From Monosporascus cannonballus (Eukaryota; Ascomycota; Sordariomycetes; Xylariales), in the NCBI GenBank assembly GCA_004154925.1, contig QJNS01000151.1, positions 62,001 to 126,000 on the forward strand: a stretch of DNA of 64,000 nucleotides. Reading direction: 5' to 3'. This document shows, in pieces, positions 37,851 to 49,200 of the stretch. Position 1 is the stretch's first letter; every line of letters begins with the position of its first letter. The notes beneath the pieces are model-generated. The model worked only from the letters and a program-made list of their open reading frames with translations, searched no databases and was not told the origin of the DNA. Both the position numbers and the translations under genes were made by a program.

Positions 37851-38236
37851 TATTACAACCTGACAAATTACGGCCTCCAGAAACGGTCGTAACGGAAAAG
37901 GCCAAAAAAACTATATAAATTAGATTACGTAATAGATCACCAATTTACTGGTAATAAGCCAGTAAACCGGATTATTAACTTACTAGTAGTAAACTAATAA
38001 ACCGGATCACTAATTTATTGATAATAATCCAGCTAAAGGAAAAGAATATATATATTTATTAATTTCATAATTTAAATAACTTCAGCTTGCAATATAATAT
38101 CATTACCTAAGGCATCTTTGGCATTACGAAACGTAATACGTTACTGTATTTATTGCTCAGATTCCTACGATACTCCTGCTAACATAAACCCGTCGACTTA
38201 AGGTTTAATGGTTGGTTAAACCGCCTAGCCGTCACA
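37851..38236 (+). repeat. 3' LTR of the chromovirus at 31.5-38.2 kb
   Basis: 386 bp, TATTACAACCTGACAAATTA to TAGCCGTCACA, the same length as the 5' LTR. Differences from it are mostly G-to-A in the left part and the reverse bias in the right part, as separate RIP patches would give. Confidence 0.92.
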
Positions 38237-38241
38237 TTTCT

Positions 38242-39744
38242 ACTAATATATTGCGTAACTTAAAATCTTTAATTACCTTTTTATTTTTATAAAAAAAGTA
38301 TAATTTATATTAATTAAATATGAAAAGTAATTAAGCGTGTTAAAATTCGCGGTAATATTAAAGTTTTTGCTAAATCTAAGAAAATTTAGAGTTATCGAGT
38401 ATGTGGTAAATATATTATTTAAGTAGGACGGTTACTATCGCAATCCGTAGATTTGAGTAGGAATTAGATAAGTACTATAAATAACTACGTATCAGTCGGC
38501 TTCAAAGTAAGGCTCTCCGAAACCGAGATATACAATCTATTCTAACCGTGAATACTATATTAGTCATCATATTCGAAGGTACTGAGTATAGTACCTATCG
38601 TACCAATATCTCGTGTAATAATTTTCTATGTATTTAATCTTAGACCCACCTAATGCATTACTCTAGCATTGTATACAGATTTCCACTAAAACGCGCAATA
38701 TATAAACTTAAGAATAAATTAATAAAAAGAAATATAATAAAACAAAGCATATAAACAAATAAACAGCATTAAAATTTCTGACATAAACGGCTTTTATAAT
38801 ATATAATAACTCGTTAATAATATTTAAAAGATTTTAAAAAATATCGTTTTTAAAAAAGTAATATAAAATTTATTAAAAACTAAAATTTAGTAACTCGATA
38901 TTAAATTTATACTTGTTTTAGAAACATAAATTGTATACATTATAAATATTTTAAAGCAAACTTTAACTTTTTCTAATTATGTATTATGTTTTTTAATATA
39001 TTAATAAAAGTATAAAAGTAAATAAAACATTATATAAACGAATTTAAAACGTAATAAAGTAAGGTATTAAATTATTAAAACATTTTAACAGGCTTTTAAC
39101 TATTTATATAAGGTTTTTTATAATTAATATTAAAAAATTAAAATTATATATATAACTTATATAAAATTCGATGTGTTACTTACATATATAAGTAAAAATA
39201 TATTAAATAATCTTGTAAAATGTAATAAGTCGAGTTTAACTTAAGTTATAATTACTATTTTACAATATTTAACATTAAATAATATATTCAAAATATTTAA
39301 AATATTTCAAAAAGAGAAATTTAAAGTATTAAGAAATAGAAATATAAAGTAATTTAAAAAAGATTTAGTATACGATTCATAAAATAAACTTTAATTTATA
39401 TATTTTTATATATTACTATTTCAAATTTTAAAAAGATTGAAGAAAAAACACTCAACTTATTATTATATATCATATTTAAATAAATTCTAATTAAATAAGT
39501 TTTTAGATACTTATTAATCAAAGTAATATATTAATAACTTTATATAATTAAAATTTTATATTTTTTATTTTATTTTATTTAGTATTTTCACTTATATATT
39601 ATTATTAAGTAATATAAGTTTATAGTATAACTTAATAAGGTAAAGTTATTTTTATACTTATAACCGTTTTATTGAGCTTTTTTTTGTTAATTGATTACTA
39701 ATTTTTTACATCGCCTATTTTAGTAGAAAATCGTGTTTATTGCT
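38242..39744. other. AT-rich spacer, no gene
   Basis: 38400-38700 is a moderately GC patch that includes a dispersed repeat; 'GACCCACCTAATGCATTA' at 38643-38660 is inverted relative to the block at 39747-39765. The rest is featureless RIP-type DNA. GC content rises abruptly near 39745. Confidence 0.45.
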
Positions 39745-40238
39745 AAGGTAATAAATGCATTAGGTGGGGTCCTAGGTGAGCTCAGCCTGGAATATAAGGC
39801 TTGAACCCAAATCAACCTTGCATAAGTAAGTGGACCCCCAGCCTCTTTTGTTAAATCGTCGGACTGACTGCCTGAAAGGGAAGGTTGTTGGGAAATAGAG
39901 CCAGGTCAAATCATGCCATACTTTTTCCACGCCCTACTTTATTGAATTGCGGAAATGAATTCCTCCGTAACGGGCCGGGGTGGACGGTCCTTTCCGGAGA
40001 CTGAATAGAGTGGAGCTTGACATCCATGCGTTCATCCATACGCGTACTTTACGTATATAGTACCCCATAGGATAACACCTAGGGGAGCAAGCTTCTCGTT
40101 CTGTCATTCTGTGGTACTCCCCATACTTTACCTTGTAGGCGACCCCCACGCGCCCCCAGCATCGACCCATCTCCTGAATCGCCATTTTTGGACTCTGCTA
40201 GCGTGGTTCCTCGCCTCGCTTTCCACGCCCAGTCCAGG
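39745..40238. promoter_or_regulatory. Upstream region of the ABC transporter
   Basis: GC-normal DNA between the desert edge and the transporter start codon. 39745-39840 is a minus-strand copy of the dispersed repeat at 19620-19690, so a repeat fragment lies within 500 bp of the gene. The remaining ~400 bp is the likely promoter and 5' UTR; no specific site stands out. Confidence 0.4.
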
Positions 40239-43200
40239 ATGCCCTTCACCGCCGGTGAGAATAACTTGCTGCGGATGAATGGAGAGGATTTCGACTTCAA
40301 CATACAGTTCGAGCAGCTGTTCTTTTCCATCATACCGTCCGTGCTATTTATTATAACATCATTATGGCGTATTATTTCCCAGGCACGGAAGCCTGCCGTG
40401 GTCAACGCTCCATGCTTCCAACTCGTCAAATTGGTAAGTTACGAGTGCATTGCATGTTCCAGTTTCGTTTCGACGCGCTGCTGACAACCTGCCGTGCCGT
40501 ACCACAGGGTGCCATTATATTCTACGTCGGGCTTGAGCTCTCGCTCCTCATCCTGCTTGTGATTGGGTCTTTCCGCGTAACCAGCTTCTCCATTACTTCC
40601 TCGGCTCTCAAGCTTATGGCCGCGCTGTTCATGATAACCCTAAGCATCGTCGACCACAGCAGAAGCCCAAGGCCGTCCGTGCTGTTGAACGGCTACTTGT
40701 TTCTAACCCTCCTATTAGATATAGCCCAGGCACGAACCCTCTTTCTGTTATCAGAAGACAAGCCCGAGCGTACTTACAGCAGCATCTTCTGTGCTTCTAT
40801 AGCTCTAAAAGTCGGGATTCTGCTGCTGGAAGCTCAGCAGAAATCTAAATGGATTACCTGGGACGAGAAAGAGCATAGCCCAGAGGAAACGAGTAACATC
40901 TTTTCTCTTGGTGTTTTCTTCTGGCTTAATAAGATATTCTGGGAAGGTTATAGGAAAACGCTTACTATTGAAGATTTATATCCTCTCGATATTTCTTTAA
41001 ACAGCAAGGCGCTTCACGATCAGTTCTCTAAAAACATGAATTACACCATATTGAAGGGCGACAAGTACGGCCTTCTGAAGGTATTGGTTAAGACGTTATT
41101 AGTCCCTCTCCTTCTTCCCATCCTTCCACGTCTGGCACTTCTTGGCTTCACATTTTCTCAACCTTTTTTTATCGAAACGCTATTGGACCACCTCGCACGG
41201 CCTGAAGTCTCCGCGAATATGGGCTATGGCCTCATAGGGGCTAGCATATTGATCTACTCCGGAATCGCAATCTCCTGGGCGCTCTGCTGGTACGTAAACC
41301 CCCACGAAATCCTGGCTGGCGATACCCGCCTATTGACATATGCGTGCAGGTACCTCCATCATCGAATGCGTGCCATGACAAGGTCAATACTAGTTACCGA
41401 AACGTTCCTCAAAGCCACAGAAGCTCGCATTGGAACCAACGATCACAGTGCTGCACTCACTTTAATGAGCACCGATATTGAGCGGATCAAGCAGGGCCTT
41501 AGAATGGTGCACGATGTGTGGGCAGGCATTATCCAGGTTGCTTTAGCCGGGTGGATGCTATATATTCGACTCGGGGCTGTTTTCGTCGTACCGATTGGAA
41601 TTATTATCGTCTGCTTCACCCGCTTGGGGATCCTGATAAACTTTACGGGGGACTCGCAGAGGGCCTGGGTGGCAGGAGTCCAGAAGCGCGTCGGTTTGAC
41701 AGCCACAGTTATCTCCAGCATGAAGAATCTGAAGATTTCGGGCCTTTCTTCAACCGTTGGCGATTTCGTGCAGATGTTCCGTGTGGAAGAGCTAGCGGCA
41801 GGAGCCCGTTTTCGGAAGATATTCATACTTGCAGCGCTCCTTGGTTTTGCCCCCATGCTGATCAGCCCGCCACTAACCTTCGCATTCACGCGGGAGACAC
41901 TGGATACCACAACGGTGTTCACGAGTCTTTCGTTTCTCATGCTTTTAACCAATCCACTATCGCAGATCTTCCAAGCGATCCCTGAGCTCGTTTCTGGTTT
42001 GGCTTGTATAGGCCGGATTCAGTCTTTCTTGGAGTGCGAAAGCCGCCATGATTTTCGTCGAGTTCTTGTCGATCAGAGGGAAAAGGTGGATGAGGTTGGG
42101 ATGGATACCGAAGCTTCGTCTGGAACGGAGTTCGATCCGGTGGATCGGGTTATCGTTATTAAGAACGGGAAGTTTAGCTGGGAGGCTGACAAATCCGCTT
42201 TGCAAAACGTCAATACTCGAATAATGAAGTCCTCGCTCACCATGGTCGTCGGACCAGTTGGCTCAGGCAAATCTTCGCTCTGCAAGGCCCTGATAGGTGA
42301 AATCCCATTCAGCGAAGGCAGTGTCGCAATAAGCGCCCATATCCCTTACGTCGGGTTTTGCGACCAAACGGCCTTTTTCTGGAATGGGACGATTAGAGAC
42401 AATATCATAGGATTCTCTCCCTTCGACGACCAGAGATATACCGAGGTTATCAAGGCGACAGCTCTAAGCTTTGACTTTGCTGAATTTCCACAAGGCGACA
42501 AAACGAATATCGGATCAAATGGAATTACGTTATCCGGCGGTCAAAAACAACGCATTTCTCTCGCGCGAGCTTTATATTTACAGACTGATCTGCTTACACT
42601 AGACGATATCTTCAGCGGTTTGGATACGGATACTGAACACAAGGTCTTTCGACAGGTCTTCGGGCCAAATGGGCTGCTAAAGCAGAGACGCTCTACCGCC
42701 GTATTATGTACCCACAGTGTCAAATACCTACCCGCGGCGGACTATGTCATAGCACTCGGGGACGGCAGCATAATCGAGCAAGGTACATTTGACAGTCTTA
42801 TAGCCCGTCAAGGCTATGTTGGGCGCCTGGGAATGGATGGCTCCTCCGACATCGATGTTATATCTCAGGAAACGACTTCGACGACTAGCACGGCAGGTTC
42901 GCAGCTGCAAGTATCCAGCATGACGGCAGCCAGCCCTCTTATCGTTACAGAGGATGCGGATCCATCGCGGCGGTTTGGTGGTAAGAGGGTATTCAGGCAG
43001 TACTTTAAGAGCATGGGGTGGTTCGTGGCAGCGTGGTGCTTTTTCTTTGCCGCTCTTTGGGGTTTCTTTACGAACTTCCCAACAATTTGTAAGTTATCCT
43101 TGTAAGAAAAGCACATTCATCCACCCGGTCTCATACAAGCAAGGTACCGACGTCGTCTTGGGATTAATAGTACCATGAGCTAATCTCTCTTGTCACAGGG

Positions 43201-45186
43201 CTTACATTCTGGACCGACGATATCTTCCGGAGACCCGACCCATTCTCACGCCTACTACGTCGGGATTTATACTTTGCTTCAAGTTTCGGGCATGATCTCA
43301 TTGCTTCTCCTTGGTATTACGCTTTTTATCGTCTCTGTAAAAAAAGCAGGTGCCAATCTTCACCAAGATACCTTGCGAACACTGATTCGAGCGCCGCTAC
43401 ATTTGTTCACCAAGACGGATACCGGTGTTATCACGAGTCTCTTCTCACAAGATCTGAATCTGATCGATACAGAACTACCGGATGCATTGTTGAATACACT
43501 GTTTTGTGTAAGTTTGTTGTTGAAATGGAAGCCAGCAAGTGAATCTTGGTCCCGACAATGAACCCTCGCAGGTCTCTCAAGCTGCCGGACAAGCGGCTGT
43601 CATGGTTACTTCGTCTGCATACTTAATTATCAGCTACCCGCTACTTGTCGGCCTACTATACACTGTACAAAGATTTTATCTTCGGACTTCAAGGCAGCTG
43701 AGGTTGCTAGATCTTGAGACCAAGAGCCCCTTGTAGTAAGTCTGTTATTGCCGACCGCCATATATTGGCGAATTTTGCGTGTGTCATACTGATATGTGCG
43801 TCCACTTAGCACGCATTTCCTTGACACTCTCAGAGGTATCGCGACTCTGAGGGCTTTCGGTGAGTCACAGGCAGAAATCAAACCAACACAGCATTGGAAA
43901 CATGTTCACCATGATACCTTGCAATATCTCCTCGGTTTATCGCATCGCGCTCACAGCTGACACAATATATATAAAGGATTCGTTTCCGAAGTCGTCTCGA
44001 AGAACGCTGGCCTCCTGAACTCGAGCCAACGGCCCGCTTATCTCCTCCCCATGGTCCAGGAGTGGCTCAATCTTGTCCTCGCTCTGGTGGTCATGGTGCT
44101 AGCAACCGTCTTGACAACTCTAGCTGTCAGGCTTCACTCCAGCTCTGGTTTCGCCGGTGCTTCTTTGGTTACCCTGATGGCGTTCGGAGAGAACCTATCA
44201 GGTATTGTTATATACTACACCAGGCTAGAAACTTCCATCGGGGCGATAGCCAGACTCAAGAACTTTAACGAGACCGTAAAGCCCGAGGACAGAGACAACG
44301 AGGATGCACTTCCACCTGAGTGATGGCCTCAGCGTGGTACGGTAGAGTTAAAGGGTATTTCTGCGAGCTATGAGTAAGATCGATATCTCTTTCCGCCTGA
44401 TTACCGTTAACGAGCAATGCTAATTTCTTAAATAGTGCGGATAGTGGAACCAACAGTATATCCAGCCTAGCACTCCGCGATATTCATCTTACGATTAAAT
44501 CTGGCGAGAAAATTGCCATCTGCGGTCGCACCGGTAGCGGCAAATCCAGCCTGATTTCCCTACTGCTCAAAATCCTCGACCCCCTCCCTGGGACCGCAGA
44601 GAACGCAGTAATCGATGGTATTCCGCTTTACCGTCTTGACCGATCCGCGCTTCGTCAGCATATTATCGCAGTGCCCCAAGAAGCCGTGTTCTTGCCGGAC
44701 GGGTCGACCTTCCAAACTAATCTAGATCCGTCTGGCGTGTCCACGCGGGGGGAATGCCAGGCTATCCTTTCGGCCGTGGGCTTATGGGAGTTCGTCCAGG
44801 AACGGGGCGGTTTGGATGCAGGTATGAGCGCAGGGACTCTCAGCGCAGGGCAGCGGCAACTCATGTCGCTCGGACGCGCAGTACTGAGGCGCCGCATCCG
44901 GGGACAGAAATCGGGCTCTAATGGCAGCAGCTCTGGTATCTTATTGCTGGACGAGGTGAACTCAAGTGTAGACCACGACACGGAACGTGCCATGCAGGAT
45001 ATCATCAGGACCGAGTTCGAAGGCTATACCGTCATCGCCATTAGTCACCGGCTAGACATGATTATGGACTTTGATAGAGTCATTGTGATGGATAAGGGGA
45101 AGATTGTCGAGGTTGGCAATCCGGTGATGTTGTCTAACATGGCGGGAACCAGGTTTGGGAGTCTGGCGAAGGCCGGGTCCAAGTAG
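40239..45186 (+). pseudogene. ABCC (MRP-type) ABC transporter, seven exons, one frameshift and one in-frame stop
   Basis: Full ABC exporter of the multidrug-resistance-associated class, a plasma- or vacuolar-membrane pump that often exports metabolites or drugs. Exons by splice signals: 40239-40433, 40508-43088, 43199-43507, 43572-43735, 43810-43859, 43977-44373 and 44436-45186; phases agree except in exon 3. About 1,480 codons, normal for the class. A TMD0-like N-terminus (FFSIIPSVLFII) is followed by TMD1, NBD1 (Walker A GPVGSGKSS at 42251, signature LSGGQKQR, degenerate Walker B LTLDD), TMD2 and NBD2 (GRTGSGKSS at 44524, LSAGQRQL, LLLDEVNSSVD, ISHRL). Lesions: exon 3 opens in frame as 'WLTFWTDDIFRRPD' but the homologous 'AYYVGIYTLLQ' lies one base out, so there is a +1 shift near 43230-43250; and a TGA at 44321-44323 splits 'ALPPE' from 'WPQRGTVEL' before NBD2. 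The start at 40239 is the first ATG in the frame leading into FDFNIQFEQ. Confidence 0.85.
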
Positions 45187-45843
45187 AAAGGGTCTTATCG
45201 CATATCCTAATGACAGCGCGGGGAAGTCCATGGTTTCAGAGGCAATAGGATCGTGGAATCTCATCGTCAATTTGACGCTGTTTCTATACACTGGTTCATG
45301 ATGCTTCGCTCTTTAGCTAGCAACCGCTAGCTTCACCGGACACGGTAGCAAATCCGACCCAGTGTTTGTGTAGCTCGTCCTAGTCTCACAACACCTTTAT
45401 AGAGATAGATAGCACACTCGGTTCAGGGAACACAGATCTTAGTAGACCATTCTCGGCCCTTGATGCTTTACTGTAGACTTGACATGCTTTCACTCGAGAC
45501 TCTCAACCAAAAGTCTTAGCAAGTCATAGTGTTTACTTGCTGGAGCTTTTGAAGGCATGAGTGTGCTGCGCTGAGAAGCCTGTGTCAGCCTTGGCCGCAG
45601 TTAGGTTCTTTCTATATTCTCCTGTGATCAAATGAGAACCGGCAGCAAGAGGAACGCCGCTGAAGATTCCAATGAAGGTTATGTAGATTTGACTCAAGGC
45701 TTTTACAGGAAAATGCGGCTGCGACAACAGGTGAGGCTACCCTAGAACAGGATATGAAGCTACCGGGGAAGATGTAGTATGGGAAAACGTCCAGGGTAGA
45801 CTCAAGGAAGAACAATGGAGATTCTCAGTAGGTGTCGTGGGTG
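45187..45843. other. Spacer after the ABC transporter; possible minus-strand coding remnant
   Basis: Holds the transporter 3' UTR. Two overlapping minus-strand frames (45815-45612 and 45727-45533) contain hydrophobic stretches such as 'IYITFIGIFSGVPLAAG' and a polar tail ending FKSSSK. They may be the C-terminal remains of a membrane protein, but I recognise no family and there is no start exon. Confidence 0.3.
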
Positions 45844-45903
45844 TGTTATTGATGATATATCAAAGCTATCAATTCCCAAAAACAACTGGGAAAATTAGGG
45901 CTA

Positions 45904-47835
45904 AGGCGACCCCCCCACCAACGCCCCATCCCCTCAACGCGCCACCCCACAACCGCGTTGCGCGTTGATCCATTTACTGATTTCTTTCCCTATAAAAAGC
46001 TTTTTAACACCATTTTTAAAAATTGAAAAATTTATCTTTTTATTCCTTAGAAACTGCGCTTTCGAACGATATGCAGCTTTCGGCTTAATTCCGTACGGCG
46101 CGAGCGATTGAAAAGGTAAAGCGTAAAAGATTCTTGCGTTTAGCCTTTAAGGGCTACCAAGTTAACAGACGATATATATTACGCCGTATCTAAGGTATAC
46201 CGACGAAAAAAAGGCTAATAAAGTTCGTTAAAAGTTATTACTAATTTAGGAAAAAGTTTTAGTTTATTGGGTTATCGTATAGGGTTAATTAGGTTATGCG
46301 TTATCCTATAAGCGATTTCGCTTATACGTATAACGTTTTCTGATTAATAGCGGCAGTTTTAAATACTTAAGAAAAGGTTGGATAACCCGATTTTTGCGTC
46401 GCCATCCTAAAATTAATATTTTTAAGGGTACGGTAATTAATTATAAGTATTTAAATAATGCCTTTCCGGATTCCATTAATATTTTATTCGGTTATTTCGC
46501 CTTACGGAAAATTAAGGTTATTAAATAAAAGAATTAATATAATACGGATAAAATCGGAATAATGGAAAATATGGGTGAAAATTTTTTGGTTTTCGGAAAA
46601 ACTTTTAAAAAACGTATTCTTTTAAAGGATACGTTTAAAAAAAGTGGATTATTATAATTGTTTGTGTTAATATTAACGGACGTTTATTATTATTTTTCGT
46701 AATCTTTAACGGCGTTAATATACAATAATAATAATTTTTTGATTTGGACGATAAAGTATATAAAAGCTAGTATTTTATCACGTTAAAAAACGGCTGGACG
46801 AATACCGAAATCTGGTTAAAGTAGTTTCGCAAAGTTTTTATTCCTTATACCAAACCCGAGGACCCGGACGAATAAAAGCTATTAGTAATTAACGGCCATA
46901 ACAGCCATACCACCGAGGAATTTATATAGACGTACCTTTAAAACAAAATATATATTATTTTCCTATTTGCTTACGTTTCCTATGTTTTTCAACCTTTTGA
47001 TATGGGTATATTTATTACTTTAAAGCAAAGGTTCTGCTATTAATTCCGGGAACGCTGTTACGGGCAAGTTTTCGAAGTTATTAATAAAACCGATTTTTTT
47101 GGGGCGTTTTCGCAGGCGTAAAAAAAGGTTATAATAATTTCGAAATATATTATAAATAATTAAAAAGCGATAAGTTTGCGTTTTATTAATAAGGCAAAGG
47201 TATTAAATAATAAATATATTAAAGTAAAAAAGCCGAAAGGGAATATATTTGCCTAAAGATCGATTCGTACTTTAAAATGCCTTAATTTCTTAGCCTAAAT
47301 AATTATTTTAGGTATTAAAACGCCTAAATTATTTAAGGAATTAATCCGGTTCGAAAAATCCTTAGTAAAAATTAATTTAACGTACGGAAATTTTATCATA
47401 TACCTTTTGTTTCGCAAGTTCGCTAAGGCCCTTAACGATAAAACCATTAAGTTTACAGCCGCCGAAGTTCGCAACAATTAATTAATTATAACCGTTAAAA
47501 AAACGAAGCCCAAAGTACGTAAAAAGGTATAGCCCGAGCCAAATAAAAACTTCGTAAAGATAATTTCGGTCAAGAAAGTGAAAATAAGGCTAAAGGCCTT
47601 TGCGAAAGGAGGCTTTACCGTCATTTGGCAGAATTAACAGCAAAACGAACCTTCCGAAAATGAAGAAAATAACGAGGTGGAAATGGATTGCATCATTGTA
47701 CGCTTTACTTAATATGGAATTAATTAACTAAGTGGTTGTTAAGATATTGTTATTTGTATGGAAAGGTTATTATGGCGATGGCTTCAAAAATGGGTGGCGC
47801 GTTGAGGGGATGGGGCGTTGGTGGGGGGGTCGCCT
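45904..47835 (+). mobile_element. Second Fot1/Pogo DNA transposon, 1.93 kb, inserted in an LTR
   Basis: Terminal inverted repeats of about 45 bp: the left end AGGCGACCCCCCCACCAACG is the reverse complement of the right end CGTTGGTGGGGGGGTCGCCT. TA flanks both sides (45902-45903, 47836-47837). The TIRs differ from those of the Pogo element at 28.7 kb, so this is a separate family. The TIRs are almost free of RIP, the interior is damaged. Confidence 0.93.
46020..47711 (+). pseudogene. Fot1/Pogo transposase, inactivated
   Basis: Plus-strand reading shows the DDE superfamily 1 region: 'GIMEGMGEN'-like box with DEIG/DKIG at about 46546-46570, then 'VIFNGVN', 'KNGWTNTEIWLK' near 46785-46820, 'LVINGHNSHTTEEF' at about 46888-46925 (family DGH; here AAC replaces GAC, a G-to-A change at the second catalytic Asp) and 'FQPFDMGIF' near 46990. 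Several TAA/TAG codons interrupt it. The frame ends with an acidic tail before a TAA near 47710. The N-terminal start is not clear. Confidence 0.78.
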
Positions 47836-48009
47836 TATATATATACGAATAATGGAGTATTACGCATATTGTTCCTTTATTAAGCCATCTTTTCCATTAT
47901 TAATCAATATGGAAATATATGGAAGATATGGAAGAATTTTCCTATTTTTCGCCACCTCGAATAGGAGTTCCTAGAACTTTGAATCCTGCAATGTTCCTTT
48001 ACATCGCGA

Positions 48010-48989
48010 CTACAAGTCATACATTGCTTTGAGTCCTTCTGCCACACGTTTGCCTAATGCTTCTAATGTTCCCATACTCATCATTTCGAGTGTGCTAATC
48101 TCGAACCCGAAAGTCAACTTCCACCAGCCACGCAACTCGACAGCTACTAATGAGTCCAAGCCCAGATCGGAGGTGCTCATCGTAATGTCCATGTCCGCAT
48201 CTCCTGACAGGAGCAGACCGGCCAACTTCTTGCCGACCTCGGCAGCGAGGAGAGCCATAGACTCTTGTGAACCGAGGAGACTTGGATCCTTCTTGACCGC
48301 GGCGAGAAAAGAGCGCAGACCATCGTTTGCCGAAGCGGCCTCGCTGCCACCGCCGCCAATGTTATGATAGATAGCCATTCTCACGTCTTTTCTCAATCGC
48401 GCACTACTGTCCGGGCTGCTAAGCGGAACGTTTGGGGCGAGTCCGAGAAGGAAAGTCTCGCCGCCCAACGCCGTTCCCTTACCTTGTCCTCGCTGCTGCT
48501 TGCGGGATGACGGCAACATCATCGCCAAATTCAGCGCTTCGAGCAGCTCGATTTCCCCGACCGGTCGCCATCCGGTACCCTGCATTTTCCGGAGAAGTTC
48601 CTGATTGTCCGCCAAATACCCTATGCCCTCCATCGCTCCAAGGTCGATGGCCGTGCATGGGAGATCCAGACTGGCTCTGTACTGCGCGAACGCATCGAGG
48701 AAGGTGTTCGCACTGGCATAATTGGCTTGGCCGACCTAACCAAGTACCCCAGACAAAGAGCTAAACAGGAGGAAGAAGTCCAGGTTTAGACCCTTTGACA
48801 CAGTGACGTTGTGAAGATTCCAAGTGCCTTGCACTTTCGGTCGATTAGCCGCCTCCCAGTCTTCCACACTGAGGTCCTCAAACATTCGATCGCGAAGTAC
48901 CATAGACATCTGGACGACGCCTTTCAGGGGAGCTAACACCCCATCGACCGCGCGGGCGACGTCGTCGAGACTCGTAACGTCTCGCTATG
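48010..48989 (-). pseudogene. C-terminal fragment of a reducing polyketide synthase (KR-ACP)
   Basis: Only the last ~325 codons of a multidomain PKS remain; the ketoreductase reduces the beta-keto group and the ACP carries the growing chain. The N-terminal edge reads 'RDVTSLDDVARAV', then KR motifs 'LAPLKGVVQMSMVLRD', FSSLSGVLG and GQANYASANTFLDAF, and a carrier domain with LGLDSLVAVELRGWW (pantetheine serine near 48150), ending MYDL and a TAG at 48010-48012. KR followed by a terminal ACP is the end of a highly reducing fungal PKS. A TAG at complement(48736..48738) interrupts KR between VLG and VGQANY; a CAG Gln codon is the obvious pre-mutation form. Homology stops within ~10 bp of a copia LTR starting at 48998. 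KS, AT, DH and ER are absent from the window. Confidence 0.85.
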
Positions 48990-48997
48990 AGAAAGGG

Positions 48998-49200
48998 TGT
49001 TTATATTGATGATATCTCTGAGCTCTGAATTCCCAACAACAACTGGAAAATGCAGGGCTATATATTTACACGAATAAATGGATTATTAAGCGTATCATTT
49101 CATTATTAATCAGTATGAAAACGTATGGAAGAAAAGGATTTTTTATTCCGGAAGCGTATAGGGGTAGACCCACTTTTCCGGATCCGGATTCCTAGAGCCC
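48998..49200 (-). repeat. Left LTR of the 49-61 kb copia element
   Basis: Starts TGTTTATATTGATGATATC and carries 'GAATTCCCAACAACAACTGG', 'GGCTATATATTTACACG' and 'AGACCCACTTTTCCGG'. It matches the split LTR at 45844-47985 and the right LTR near 61.1-61.37 kb. Confidence 0.65.

Larger units (their letters stand above)
31517..38236 (+). mobile_element. Complete but RIP-inactivated Ty3/gypsy chromovirus, 6.72 kb
   Basis: Two 386-bp LTRs enclose a degraded gag-pol; the 5-bp target duplication TTTCT (31512-31516 and 38237-38241) is perfect. In order on the plus strand: a zinc-knuckle remnant near 32770-32815; RT with 'LIINN' then LNDIIIK near 34685-34730 and the catalytic YLDDILIF at 34982-35005; RNase H region about 35.4-35.8 kb; integrase with 'RRHKPYGKL' near 36.14 kb and 'VIADRFTKFF' near 36.28 kb; and a chromodomain 'YLIKWKKYPNSKNT' near 37.14 kb, followed by 'EPAKNLI'. 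That order (RT-RNase H-INT-chromodomain) defines chromoviruses. Stops and frame breaks are everywhere, mainly where TGG, CAA, CAG or CGA codons are expected. Confidence 0.93.
45844..47985. repeat. Solo LTR of the 49-61 kb copia family, split by a Pogo element
   Basis: Left part 45844-45903 (TGTTATTGATGATATATC ... AATTAGGGCTA) and right part 47836-~47985 ('ACGAATAATGGAGTATTA ... GCCACCTCGAATAGG') join into one sequence that matches the LTRs at 48998-~49200 and ~61105-61370. Removing the Pogo element and one TA gives GGGCTATATATA, the same junction as the uninterrupted copy at 49057. The far right end is uncertain; this copy lacks the AGACCCACTTTTCCGG block of the other two. Confidence 0.7.

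Noticed and set aside
48432..48764. Plus-strand 110-codon frame over the PKS fragment
   Set aside because: Antisense of clear KR-ACP coding sequence.
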